NCBI GenBank assembly: GCA_011316305.1
Contig: SAUG01000001.1
Coordinates: 1 to 64,000 of the forward strand
Direction of reading: 5' to 3'
Source: Rusavskia elegans
Lineage: Eukaryota > Ascomycota > Lecanoromycetes > Teloschistales > Teloschistaceae
DNA: 64,000 nt
The position numbers and the translations under genes were made by a program. Of the stretch, positions 47,500-58,450 are shown in pieces. Under the pieces are notes generated by a model, which was not told the origin of the DNA, ran no database searches, and saw only the letters and a list, made by a program, of their open reading frames with translations. Positions within the stretch are counted from its first letter, which is position 1, and every line of letters begins with the position of its first letter.

Positions 47500-50400
47500 C
47501 TAGATGTAAAACATATGGTCTTTCACATTTGCTGGCAAGTCCAGACGAGCTTGCAGACTTTTCTGCCAGTTTTCAAGCGCTGACTCACCAGCAGAAGCCG
47601 GCGGGGCTTGTGGGGCTTGCGGTGTATTGTTGTAGAGATCCATCAGGTAGCATCTTGCTCGCGTGCAAGCAAGATCGGCATAGTACACTGCAGGGCAGAT
47701 GCTTACACTACTAGTCGAGCGGCCGAAAAGATAGCACATGTTGTGTGTAATTTGAGCGATCAGGTCGGCCGGACGTACGGGTGGGTTGTTTCCCCTTGGC
47801 TTTGACGCTTCGTGCTTGATAACCTCGTCATGGAGAACGATATAGTGGGCTGGCCGCGCTGTTCCCTTCAATGCCGTATGCGATTGTAGGTAAAAGTCCC
47901 AGGGGTATGATTCCGTGATGTCTTTGTCGACGTAGGTGCCCCCAAGCGGGTTCACCACTTGGCCTGGCTCGTCGGTGGGTTTGTAAAAACGAGTGTGATG
48001 GCGTTTCGCGCAGACGATGAACGTTATTTTCACTGGTTCATTAGAGGGCGTGGTGTGACGCTTTTCCCAATATTGCTCGCAAGCCGCTCGAAGCTTTGGG
48101 AGTTCTGTCTGCAACGACTCTTCATACTGTCCTTCAGAAATGCCGTCTCTGAAGACAAGAAGGTTGTTTGGCAAGATCCCATGCTTTCCCGTCCATCTTC
48201 TAAGGTGTTCCACGAGCATCCCTTCCAGATTGAAAGAGGTCATTTCAAGGCCTCCATCCCGTCTAGAGGAACCTGACTGAACCCGAAGCTCGGCCGGCCA
48301 GTGGGCGAGTTTACAGTCCATACTTGCCACCATGGCGGCAACGCTCGGTGTGCTCTCCGCAGAGGTCGCCGAGCGGTGCGTGACATCAATACCTATCTGA
48401 GGAAATTCGCAATCAGTAACGGCAGCCGGGCGTTTTAGATACGATTACTCACAACCATAGTTGCGCCGTCTTCTATGAAATCCAGTGATCTTGCTGGCGC
48501 CACGAAGTTGACACCGCCCATCTTTAAATTGACTTTCAAGCAGAGATTGGACATTTTTGGCTTGTCACCACTGTCAGTTTCGGCAAGGACACAGACGTTT
48601 CTTACCCCATATGTCTTGTCACAGAGCAATTTAAGCCTGCTGTATCTGTTTGCGTCGTTGTCTGGCAATATGATCAGCAAGAAGCGAACGCCACGTCGGG
48701 ATACTTGGTCAAGGAACATCCTCAAAGGTTCATTCAATGCACCAGGCCGTGAGTCAAATTCTATCTGGTGATGTTTTTGATCCCTTGCTGTGTAACGAGA
48801 AACGCTCATGCCATGATCGCTAAGCCGCTGCTGAAGCGCATCGGCAATTTTGTCCTTCGGCTCGACAATTAATGGATCGTTCTGATCCCGGATCCTCACG
48901 TATGTCCAGTGTTGGTCTTTGGCTGGTGTCTCGAATTCCACGCGACTCATGTTCCACATTGTCGGGATCTTTGTACTCCATTCAGGCTTGGTGCCTTTTG
49001 CGTACCTTACGCTGGATAAGGGAAGTTGCCGAGCCTCAACTGTTAGAAGTGAGGAACTAGGCAGCCTCAAGCCAAAAGAGTCCTGCATCCCCGTCATTGA
49101 GCTATTCCTTGCATTTCATAAGACTCTTACCATGTTTTTGTTGTCAGTGGCCTTTAAGCCCACAGAACGTAGGCCATCCTGCTCAATGGCTTTCTTATTG
49201 ACAAACGGACGGCGGACCGCGACTTCTATCATTTTGGTGGTTTGCTGAGGGCTGAGTTTCTTCTTGTAAGCCTGCCCAGGCAGTACTTCGCAGGCTTCGG
49301 CAGGAAGATAGATTGGCCGCTCTTGAGAGCCGACGTTGACGACACACCACAGAGATCTAGACAGGTCCACCCCTGGTGGATAACCCGGGTATTCTATATG
49401 CATAAACAGCTTTCCAAGTGAGGAAGCAGGATCTCGACATACCTTGTTTGAAATGATCCGAAACTGAGACGTACATGTTTTTCTTATCATGCCAGAACTG
49501 AACCTGGCTAGGGTTTGCCCCTTTGACGTCAACTACCGGTGGAAGGGATACGGTTTTGCTAGGATCTTGAGCCGGGGGGTTCGTCTTGTCTCCCGGAGTA
49601 GGAGGAGGAGTTTGGCCATCGGTTGTCTGCGCCAATCCCGAGATCCTTTTGATCCACGGGCACGGATTGCCATTGCCGTCCTTCTTGTTCAAGTGTAGAG
49701 CTTTGATTCGAAGACCTTTGAGGAATGCTTGCAGTGCGTCGAGCTCCACCGCGTCCCAACTTCCGCGATCTTTCCAAGCCTCGTCCCACTCATACATCAA
49801 ATGGTCAAGCCGCAATACTTTGTAGAATGCACCCCTGCTCGGATTTACATTCACCATCAACTTGTCAGACGCTGGTCGTACACTGGAAAAGAAGCCCGGA
49901 ATAGCTTCAAGCCCGCCAAAAAGATTGTGGCGCGAGGAATGATGTCCGAGATGGAAGCATTTGTCTCTGAGGTACGTTATGCTGGTTGGCTGACGTTGGG
50001 CGAAGTCATGGAGGAATATATTAAGAGCTGTCAAGATCTCGGACCTACTCTCCTTGCCTATTGTGAGGTTTTCAGACACGATCTTCGGCACAATGGATGA
50101 GATGTCGAATGTCCTCCCTTCTTTCAATGTAATAACGTAATTCCTAGCATTGGGGTTAGTGGTCTGGCTGTGCTCGTCGCGATATTGAATATTTGTAGTA
50201 TGAAGGTCTTCAGGAAGCTGAACAACGGAGTAAAGATTGGCTTGGTGATCAGTGACAATACGATTCCGATAGCGCACAAACCTTGCGTCCTGCAACGCAA
50301 GCCGAATGCACTGAGATCTGAGCCCGCCGTTCGTAATTTCGACTGATGGGGCCTGGCGTGTGACCTCGATGCTGTATCTTACTAGCTTTAGAGACTTGCT

Positions 50401-51231
50401 GACGTTCAGCTCGAAAAAATTTGCGTAGAGTCGCAAAGGAGTTCCAGCGTTGCAATATTGAGGTCTCTTGATAAGTGACGAGGATACCTTGCTCTGACCG
50501 TCCTGTGGAGACTCCTCGTCGGATGCCTTTGACTGTCTGTTTGAGTCCGCACTGGATGGTTTCGTCGAAGAGATAGTCGCCGGGGCTGAAGACCTGGTTG
50601 CGGGCAAGGCAAGCATTCGATCAGTGCTGGAAGGATACGCATCTTGTTGGAGCTGGGACTTGCTGGACTGATGTATATTGGGAATTTGCGGACTTGGTGA
50701 AGCCTTTTGCGAAATTCCAGTCGAGGCGTTAAGATTCATCGAGGAGATACCAGAGCGTATTGTGTTCATTGGATTTGTACTCTGCGCGTGTGACGGTACT
50801 TGTTGCAACTGTTGAGATGCCCGTTGCCGGGATTTCGGAGTGGGCACGTTGGTCTGAGGTATTTGGTGTTGTGGCGTACCAAATGTTGGTCCTTGAGTGA
50901 CGCCCGGTGGCAGGGGCATGACAACAGGATGTGTAGGAAGTTGATCAGCCCTTGGTTGGCTCAGAGATCCACGTGAACGGCCAGCTGCAACTTTAGCCCA
51001 GGAATTTGCTGTTACAGGGCCGCCGCTGTTTGAGGGACGAGCTTCTGATCCACTTCCTACACGTTGCGGAGGTTGTTGGGTAGAACGGGATGCACCGGTA
51101 CTCTGGACATGGTCGGACGGGTTGGTGCAATGCCTGTCCACATTTTGCTGCGGATTGCCTGGTGGTGCCCTTTGGTTCGACGTCGTACTTGGACTGTCCC
51201 CATTCTTTGAGTCGGCCTTCTTGGGAGGCAT
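47500..51231 (-). CDS. Argonaute (QDE-2-type), 1192 aa, four exons
   Basis: Exons are 51231-49443, 49393-49131, 49082-48453 and 48396-47500. Introns are 49394-49442 (GTATGT...ATATAG), 49083-49130 (GTAAGA...TGCAG) and 48397-48452 (GTGAGT, branch CTGAT, ...CTCAG). Phases match at each join and the total is exactly 1193 codons. Residues 1-250 are Gln/Ser/Pro-rich and disordered. The N domain starts about 255 (KRPQYCNAGTPLRLYANFF). PAZ is at about 560-690 (DHFKQEYPGYPPG, PIYLPAEACEVLPGQ), followed by MID, and PIWI runs from about 895. The catalytic tetrad is visible as Asp897 (GIDVTHR), Glu945, Asp978 (FRDGISEGQY) and Asp1135 (YYADLACTRAR), i.e. DEDD, so slicer activity is expected. Argonautes bind small RNAs and silence matching transcripts, including transposons. 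The start is the first ATG of the long exon (MPPKKADSKNG). Confidence 0.93.
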
Positions 51232-51714
51232 CTAGCCAAGTCAATTTGCTCCGGCAGAGGGACAAGGCTAAATTATTTGCTAATATCTTCGGACTAAGAT
51301 GAATTTTTTTCTGCACCAGATTCGTAGTTGCTGAATATCTCTGCTGTGCAGACCGTGTTAACAGAATTAATATGATACCAGGAGAAGGCACGTATATATC
51401 TTACCTGAGGCCTCATCCAAGATTGTTCATGTAACAAACAGGTCCTCATGCTGGAGAATGTAGCAAACCCATGTAACAAAGCACCTTTTGGCAAACGATG
51501 AAATGAGTGCGCTGAGCATAGATTGCCTTCAATGAAGGTATTGAGGAGACAAGCAAACTGACGGCAAAGAGAGAGTCATGCAATCGTGGGCATTCGATGT
51601 TTTCCTGTAGAAGTTCTACAGCTCAGAGCAGAGAGGCCAGCAGCGAGCCCGGAAGGTGTAGTCTTTTCTTCTCAAGATACCTAAATCAGACGATGAGTCG
51701 GATTGACTTTGCCT
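51232..51714. other. Argonaute upstream region
   Basis: This gap lies between the Argonaute start and the 3' end of the next minus-strand ORF. No gene or clear motif was recognised; it should contain the Argonaute promoter. Confidence 0.4.
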
Positions 51715-52128
51715 TCACCTTCCGACACCTTGATCCTTGTTATTCACAGCCGCCTGCAAGGACCCCAATTTTTTTGTCCAATCCCCTCCCATACCCATCA
51801 GTATCTCCTTGATATCGCTCGTCTTGACATCGCCTCCACTCCGTTCCCCCATTTGGGTATTCAAGCGTTGCTGCATGTCGCGGGCTTCTGAGAGTTCCGC
51901 CTCTTCCTCCGTGTTTGGACCCCTAGGTGTCCAGCGCGGAGCACCCGCATCGAGTTGCTCTGAAACCACATGCGCGGGCGAACCAGGTGGAGGGCAAAGA
52001 AGAACCTCGATACGGATCTGTTTTATGGTTTTGGCCGCCTTGGACTCCCAGAGAGGGCCAAGCAGAGTGGTATAATTTGCGGGTGTGTCCGTGCCGGTTA
52101 CGATGAGGCGGCGGATTGGGTAGCTCAT
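51715..52128 (-). CDS. Hypothetical protein, 137 aa (downstream ORF of overlapping pair)
   Basis: The frame starts MSYPIRRLIVTGTDTPANYTT and continues with a compact part (IKQIRIEVLLCPPPGSP), an acidic helix (TEEEAELSEARDMQQRL) and a C-terminal helix with a conserved-looking DWTKKLGSLQAAV. Coding character is good. Its ATG overlaps the stop codon of the upstream ORF (ATGA, 52125-52128). The function is not recognised. Either the two ORFs are two products, or an unrecognised splice joins them into one 220-aa protein. Confidence 0.55.
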   Translation of the reverse strand: MSYPIRRLIVTGTDTPANYTTLLGPLWESKAAKTIKQIRIEVLLCPPPGSPAHVVSEQLDAGAPRWTPRGPNTEEEAELSEARDMQQRLNTQMGERSGGDVKTSDIKEILMGMGGDWTKKLGSLQAAVNNKDQGVGR

Positions 52129-52391
52129 GAGTTCAGATCAGCTACACGGAATTCAAGGGAGATTAAGGGAATATCACAATCCTGATGGGAATCGCATACG
52201 GTGAATGGTGGGCTTGAAAGGAGATCGACATACACAATACCACTCTTGAAGCCCGTCGTCATATGTGCACCTGATGGGATTTCGAGAGCGAGTTCTGCTG
52301 CCAATGCTTGTGCTTCAGGTTTTGTGTGGGCTGTGCTATTCCAGTAATAGAAGGGATCACGGTTGCGGTTTCGTCCCGCCCGGCCTGGCAT
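52125..52391 (-). CDS. Hypothetical protein, 88 aa (upstream ORF of overlapping pair)
   Basis: The frame starts MPGRAGRNRNRDPFYYWNS and has an Ala/Leu-rich helix (KPEAQALAAELALEIPSG) and a hydrophobic beta-like part (GIVYVDLLSSPPFTV). It ends in a TGA that shares four bases with the start of the next ORF. It is not recognised. In a fungus such an arrangement suggests reinitiation, a regulatory leader ORF, or a missed intron. Confidence 0.5.
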   Translation of the reverse strand: MPGRAGRNRNRDPFYYWNSTAHTKPEAQALAAELALEIPSGAHMTTGFKSGIVYVDLLSSPPFTVCDSHQDCDIPLISLEFRVADLNS

Positions 52392-53064
52392 AATGACCAG
52401 ATATGTAAATTAGTACCTGGGAGTTTGACTGTGTATGCTGTATGTTACTCGTAATTCTTGGTGATGCCGAATGTTCCGCCCAACATTGACATGCCCGTGC
52501 CCTGTGGGGAGCTTCCTAATGAGGAAAGGTTCCGCGGAATGTAGCGGGACGGTCCGTTGCAAGCTTGGCAGTCTTGGCAGTCTACTCGTAGAGCCTTACA
52601 TCAGTAACCTTTCTAGGCTTTCTTGCCTTTGTCTTGGCTGCAACCGGCCAATAAGTAACACTTGCCAAAACAAACCCTAGAATTGGCTACGACAGGGCTT
52701 GACAAAGGCGCAATTTGACTGGCGTCCTCAATCGAGGGTGAAGAAGACTACTCGAAGGCTAAGAACTTTCAAGGAGGTCGAGGTCCTCGTTAGGATGGGC
52801 AGGCCAAGGCCACATAAGTGTGACAGCACGGACAGACACGATCGAGTAGACAAGGAGGTCACAGTAATGGCCCACGTGGTAACTATTGCTCTCGGCACAG
52901 AGTCGGCAGCCATAGCATTAAAGCTGTTCACCGCTCCACACGAGCTGGATGTCCAGGGTGTTGACGTGATCTTTACTGAAGCTCTCAGCGCCTTCGAGAG
53001 GTCGACGATGCAGCAGAGCTAAGTAGAGCTGGAGATCTTGCATGGTGAAGCACTGCCTTTCTTT
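52392..53064. other. Intergenic region, no supported gene
   Basis: A plus-strand frame of 107 codons (52699-53022) and its antisense are present but neither has convincing coding character or a start context. I see no repeat or RNA gene here. Confidence 0.35.
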
Positions 53065-53868
53065 TTACGTACTCACTTGCCCTTCTGTCCTACCATTAGT
53101 CGCAGCTCCGGCGCGGTCTTCCTCGTCTCCATCGGCGTACTTAGCCCTGAGCTTGCTGCGCTCGCCAGGCTTACTCCCATTCCAAGGATCCCCAGACCCT
53201 CTTCGACCTGTTTGTCTGCCGAAGGCTTTGTCGATACTAAGGGACCCGGGTTCCAGGAAAAGATTCAACGCAGTTGTTGCGCCTGGATCCCCTCTACTCG
53301 TTTCTTGAGTTGGAGATATCTCCCACATGCCCCTTGGCGATTTCGGATCTACGACAATCTCTGGATTATGGAGAACGCCAGATCTGTCTCGTCCTTCGGT
53401 AGCTGGTGAGAGTGCTGCATCCGGCAGAGAACTCGATCGGCGCTCGACTGGAATGTAGGGCAGTATTCAAAACACCTCATGGTTACGAGTACTACCATCA
53501 GGTCTGCCTCCGTTCACGAAAAAGCGCGGATACCATAGTTAGCGTGGGAGGCTTCCAAGGGTTGCATTAATGCGCACACTAAGGCACAGCAGGCGACGGA
53601 GCAGGGCTTGTTCTTGCGACTTCGCGGCCTTTGATGACACGAGCTCTTTTGAATTCTTTCGGCATACCCATCCTTCATGGTGGTATGTTGTGAAGATACA
53701 ATGGGAGTATCGAGATTCGGGCTCGGATGCAGACATTTTTCTTCCGAGCGCTTTTACTGTAATTGTTAATGTTTCCCGGTTGCAAAGTCCTTTGATCCCT
53801 AAAATTCCGTTTGCGGCGTGGTACACCTCATCCATTGGTAAGAAATTCGTTACATTAGAGGCTCCCAT
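53065..53868 (-). CDS. Hypothetical gene, at least two exons, structure unresolved
   Basis: Two coding-looking blocks lie on the minus strand. The 5' block starts at ATG 53868 (MGASNVTNFLPMDEVYH) and runs to about 53,590. It contains a globular part (LTITVKALGRKMSASEPESRYSHCIF, HHEGWVCRKNSKELV), and a donor GTGCGC lies after its LLRRLLCLS segment. The 3' block ends at 53065 and is charged and disordered (ERRSSSLPDAALSPATEGRDRSG, NGSKPGERSKLRAKYADGDEEDRAG). A GCTAAC branch-like site is present at about 53,540, so introns clearly separate the blocks, but I could not find a chain of sites that keeps the frame through to 53065. An alternative acceptor leads to a different, shorter C-terminus. The family is not recognised. 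Confidence 0.4.
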
Positions 53869-54028
53869 GTTACTCCTTCTCCATGTTAGCGTGATGTTGC
53901 AACCCTTACGCACCTTTCTTACGCACATCTTCAATTACATCAAGCAGCGACCCAGAAGGACTCCAAGTTCTAGAAAAGCCTTTCGGGAACTACCATAGTC
54001 ATCATCGAAACCCAAGGTCGACATTGTG

Positions 54029-56035
54029 ATGCCGCCGCTTACGAGAAGTCAAGCGAGAGAATGGCGAGCGGAAGGGAAAGATTTCGAAGATCCTTCTCGC
54101 CTAGGCAAAAGAGCCCCTAAGGACCCACCACGGATCAGGAAGAAGAAAACCACAGGAGCCGGACCAAGAGCTATCAAGCCTTCATCTGCTGGAGGGGCAG
54201 GAGAGAAGGCCAAGAAGCCAGCTTCTGGGAAGAGGACTACGAGAAGGGGCGAGAAGAAAAGAAAGGCAACGATTAACGGAGCGAATGCGGCAGGACAGGC
54301 TCGCGAGGACGCAGCACTTCGAGGTGCATCAGTCGCATCACAAACGCATACCACATCGTCAGCAGGAGACCATAGGATTGGTATGAGAGGATTCCAGCGC
54401 AATGGAATCCCAGATACTGGCAATGAGCTCTACATTCCTGGGTTGTCGAGCATTAATACAAGAACATCCAAAGACAATAACGCCGAGATGCCTCCCACTG
54501 AAGTCTTGAGTACCATTGCTGGAACATTTCAAGACAAGAGTACCGAGGAGCTACCCCCGGAAGGGATGGAGGATATGTCTCCACTGGCCGACGCTAGTAT
54601 TGGAAATCTGGGCTCGCCTCAGACCGGAGTTGTGAGTACTGAGAGTAATAACTTCATCCCGGTGTCGAGAGGCAATATCGCGGGAGCAACTCACAACGCG
54701 AGACCCCAAGGGCCCACGATGGAAAACAGTCCAGAAGACATCACGGATGCAAGCCTAGATAACCCCATCGGCGGGGTTGAAGAGAGTCAGGCAGCTGGAA
54801 GGGAGTCGAGAGGCAATGCCGCAGAAGAGAGCCGTAACACAAGACCCCAAGAGCCTGCGAACGAAGTAAGCCTAGAAGACATCATCGGGGACACGCTAGA
54901 CGACATCATCGGTGGGCTTGGAGAGAGTCGAGCATCAGCTGGATCGGAGACAAGAAGCCTTAGCCCAGAAAGCCACAGTGATCGGAAAGAAGAACCAACG
55001 CCACATCTGAAGTCACTTGATAAGAAAGAACTCGCCCTTAGGGGCGGTCTTGAGTACGGACACGCTGCGATGCCAAGTCTCAACAATACCATCCACGACA
55101 TTTGGAATCCTGCTCAGCCTGGCACGTGGAAATTCGATCAGCAAGTGACTGCAGACTCCACTCTACATGTTGATCATGGATTGGATCACGGCCAGGAGCA
55201 CAGCATCGTTGACACCTTGACGCCTGCGATGCGCTTGGCTACCTTTTGGCTGACACGGCCTGAGTACAGAGATTTCTGGGCAACCATCTTATATGCTCCA
55301 TGCACATTCGATGAGGAAAGAAGATTTTGGCGACTCGCGAAAGAACCAGTAGACATGACGCCTGCACGTTGCAATGAGATGGATACGAGACTACAAACCA
55401 TCGCTTGGAATAATCACTTTATCTTTGATCGCACTCCCAACTGGGCATCAACAAGATCGATCTCACCGATCGCCCCTTTGACCTGGCGGGGTTCGACATA
55501 TGCGTTCGGATACGTGACGACGCTGGATCCCGGTTTCATGCACGCTGTATGGCCTATTGATCGACCAGGCAATGCAAAAAGGTGGCGGGAACATACCACT
55601 TCCAACAAGCTTCGATTCCTCTTTTTCCTTGCCGTCCAGTTGGGGGGGCAAGCGGCAGAGCTCCTGTGGTTGGACCGATGCCGTCGTGAGAACAGAGGCA
55701 ACGATGTTGGGCGAAAACCTTGCATCTATGTCCATGACCTTGAACATCTTGACATGAATCTCGCCTTCGAAGAATTCGTGCTCGGCGGCCGGCTTCACGC
55801 GCTGAACAGGCCTGCTCCCATGTGCTCGGACGGGCTAGCGTTGCGGATTTTTGAAGGTGTAGTTGATCCCGACCCAGGATTCGAAATTGGGATAGTACAC
55901 ATGGAGGGCATCAATCAACGTTTCTCCTTGAATTGGTGGAACAGACCGGGAGATGGGCGGCCAAAGAGAATTCGGGTAGTTACTGGACAAGGGGACACTC
56001 GCTATGTACTGTACGACTGGGCAGGTGGCAGGTGA
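54029..56035 (+). CDS. Hypothetical protein, 668 aa, repeat-containing N-terminus and conserved-looking C-terminal domain
   Basis: This is a single intronless frame beginning MPPLTRSQAREWRAEGK. Residues 1-90 are very basic (IRKKKTTGAG, GKRTTRRGEKKRKAT), with several NLS-like clusters. Residues about 200-310 contain an internal duplication: SRGNIAGATHNARPQGP...SPEDITDASLDNPIGG and SRGNAAEESRNTRPQEP...SLEDIIGDTLDDIIGG. The last 260 residues form a compact domain rich in Trp and Arg (FWLTRPEYRDFWATIL, WASTRSISPIAPLTWRGS, LRFLFFLAVQLGGQAAELLWLDRC, LNWWNRPGDGRPKRIRVVTG). I do not recognise this domain. A nuclear role is plausible from the basic N-terminus only. Confidence 0.7.
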   Translation: MPPLTRSQAREWRAEGKDFEDPSRLGKRAPKDPPRIRKKKTTGAGPRAIKPSSAGGAGEKAKKPASGKRTTRRGEKKRKATINGANAAGQAREDAALRGASVASQTHTTSSAGDHRIGMRGFQRNGIPDTGNELYIPGLSSINTRTSKDNNAEMPPTEVLSTIAGTFQDKSTEELPPEGMEDMSPLADASIGNLGSPQTGVVSTESNNFIPVSRGNIAGATHNARPQGPTMENSPEDITDASLDNPIGGVEESQAAGRESRGNAAEESRNTRPQEPANEVSLEDIIGDTLDDIIGGLGESRASAGSETRSLSPESHSDRKEEPTPHLKSLDKKELALRGGLEYGHAAMPSLNNTIHDIWNPAQPGTWKFDQQVTADSTLHVDHGLDHGQEHSIVDTLTPAMRLATFWLTRPEYRDFWATILYAPCTFDEERRFWRLAKEPVDMTPARCNEMDTRLQTIAWNNHFIFDRTPNWASTRSISPIAPLTWRGSTYAFGYVTTLDPGFMHAVWPIDRPGNAKRWREHTTSNKLRFLFFLAVQLGGQAAELLWLDRCRRENRGNDVGRKPCIYVHDLEHLDMNLAFEEFVLGGRLHALNRPAPMCSDGLALRIFEGVVDPDPGFEIGIVHMEGINQRFSLNWWNRPGDGRPKRIRVVTGQGDTRYVLYDWAGGR

Positions 56036-56292
56036 TATAAAGTAGAGACAATTGAGCAACATGCAGTCGAGATGATTCGTTGTGCCAAGACTATTCCCTG
56101 ATCAGGGCTTAAACCCTGGTGTCTAACGGAAAAGTCGCTAAAACCTTAGCGCATTACTCACACGACATCGAATCTCCAACGCCGAGATTCTCATTCTGCT
56201 CACGGACCATTAAAGCTTTCGCCATCGAGCCATCATACGCAGACAATAGAACACACCGAAGCTCCAAGAAACAAGTATAAAGATCCGCAAAG
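56036..56292. promoter_or_regulatory. Upstream region of eS27
   Basis: This gap lies between the 668-aa gene and the eS27 start codon and presumably carries the ribosomal-protein promoter. It contains an AT-rich element (GTATAAAG) at about 56,275, too close to the ATG to be certain as a TATA box. Confidence 0.3.
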
Positions 56293-56862
56293 ATGGTAAG
56301 CCACCGCCCGTTGTGCGAGCCTGGACTGCTCTCCGCCCTTCACCTTGCCACACTGCTGACCACAGATACGATAGGTTCTCGCAGTTGATCTCCTCAACGT
56401 ACGTGTCAAGGAATCTGGCAGCAGACGACCGGATCTTACTCACTTCCATGACTAGCCAACGCCGCAGGCGGAGGCGCGCAAACACAAGCTCAAGGTACGG
56501 AGCTCCCGATCCCTCAGCTAAATGCCCAGGAGCTCGCCCACCAGAACAAGCCGAGCTCCCTCAGCAGCTAGCACTTCTCTCATAACTATTCACCACATCT
56601 CCCATTGCTTTCCTCCCATCTTTCATCCATCTTCCACCCATCTCCAGATTACAGAACTAATTTTACCTCCCAACTGCAGATGCTCGTCCCCGCTCCCCGC
56701 TCCTTTTTCATGGACGTCAAATGCCCCGGCTGCTTCAACATCACGACTGTCTTCTCGCACGCCCAAACCGTCGTCATCTGCGGCGGCTGCTCCACCGTCC
56801 TATGCCAGCCCACCGGTGGAAAAGCGAGATTGACCGAGGGATGCTCGTTCCGAAGGAAGTAG
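56293..56862 (+). CDS. RPS27: 40S ribosomal protein eS27, 82 aa, four exons
   Basis: Exons are 56293-56295 (the ATG alone), 56375-56398, 56456-56494 and 56680-56862. Introns are 56296-56374 (GTAAGC, branch CTGAC, ...GATAG), 56399-56455 (GTACGT...ACTAG) and 56495-56679 (GTACGG...CTGCAG). The spliced product is MVLAVDLLN, then [13 protein letters not shown], then [18 protein letters not shown] and onward to the invariant end GCSFRRK. It is exactly 82 residues, the length of yeast S27. The zinc-binding site CPGC...CGGC (Cys pairs 14 residues apart) is intact. The protein is a structural component of the small ribosomal subunit. Intron-rich 5' ends and a first exon coding only for Met are common in fungal ribosomal-protein genes. 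Confidence 0.95.
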
Positions 56863-58450
56863 GCGCGGGAATGTGAGAAAGGGATTTGCAAAGATAGAAG
56901 ATGGCACCAAGCGGGAGTTTTTGACAACGGGTTCCGGATATCTTGCATTGTACATTGATCTAAAAAGACGGGGTTGTGTCGAGGTGATGATCATGATGTG
57001 GCGGAGGGGGGGCGGAGCGGCGAGATTGATGCGAAAGGGCGACGATGCGGTACCTGCTTCCGAGACTAAAGGCGCTGCCATACTCTCTGCCACGACAGTC
57101 AATAAATGTCAATCATCGTGCTCGCTACAGAAGTCCTCGTTGTCTCATGGTCTTGGCTTCAAAGTGCACATCGGGGCTCAACGGAAGGTTGGCCAATATA
57201 ACTTTCCCTTCATCCTCCCCCTGCTTACCGCCATTCGGTTCTGCTGCGTTATTCTGAGGTGTATTTATGTGGAGGGTTTTCCTGCCATGGTCGAGGCGTC
57301 CCAGTACCTCGATAGTTACTCATGTACTGTCTTCTCCTATTGCGTGCAGCCCGCATCTTTCGACAATCGCCTGTCAGAACGTACACCGGAACGTTGTTCG
57401 AAGTATGTGGATGGACACCTTTGTACCGAGGGTAATATGCCAGGTAAGTCTTACTGTAGAGAGAACTCGAGATTTGGCATGGAGTAAAGCCGTAGTGCTT
57501 GAATCAATCTCTCACGAATAGGCTCTTGATTTTGCGACGCATATGACAGTAATTTCTGGCCCACGGCTGAAGCTATTCTATTTGAGCAGTTTTTTCCACC
57601 CCATCAAAGGGATGCCTGCCCATATTAAACTCCTCGTCGCCACTTGCAATTCTCCCCTGACAACCAAACCTTCCATTCAGCTTTTCGATTATTTAGATTC
57701 GATCGCTCGACTTCGAGCCTCACAATAAACAGCACGGACGGTTACAATGGTGGTGCCTCGCATAGCTACGAAGACCCGTCAGCTATGGTTTCCCACCAGA
57801 CAAGGTTCGAACTCTTCTCTTTTCAACACTCGTCTTTCGACTCACGATCCTCAGCATACTCGTCCAACGCTCCCAAACAATCAGCCCCTCGCCAGAACAG
57901 CAATGAAAAAGAGACTGCCCATTGGTCTAATGGAGATTTCGCCAGAAATTGCCAAGAAACCTCCCTTTGCATACTCGCCGCCACGATACTGCTTGTCGGC
58001 AGTAACGAATACGAGAGATGGAAATCTCATAGCGAGCGCGCTGCTGAGGATGCTGAACGGGAAAAGAAGCGCTTGGCTGCTGTGAAGTCATACAAGATGG
58101 CGAAAAAGGTAAAGCTGGAGGGCGTGTGCACGGCGATGAGTCTTGGGAGCGAGAGGCTCTGCATGTGAGAGTAGATGGTATCCGGTCGAACAGGAGGACC
58201 AGCTATTCATTCGCTCGCATCATGATATACACCAATACTCTCACTTATTGCCCCCTTTATGTCCATCTCAATGCACCGCAAAGAGGACACGTCGAGGTAT
58301 CGATGGCGAGGGGTCGAGCTTTCACCCCCACTGCAATACACCTATGTATGTCATGGTCAACGCAAACGCCTGCACTATACTCTTATTCCGGTGTTCTGCA
58401 CATGAATGGAGAGAACGCCAAAAATCCACACCACCATGCCCCATCCCTCC
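56863..58450. other. Intergenic region, no supported gene
   Basis: The left part is the 3' UTR and flank of eS27. Plus-strand frames up to 204 codons exist (56873-57487, 57644-58168) but they overlap one another in different phases, have no family resemblance, and carry irregular composition. One could be part of an unrecognised gene; none is supported. Confidence 0.4.

Noticed and set aside
56873..57487. 204-codon plus-strand frame after eS27
   Set aside because: Begins within the eS27 3' flank, irregular composition, no recognisable domain.
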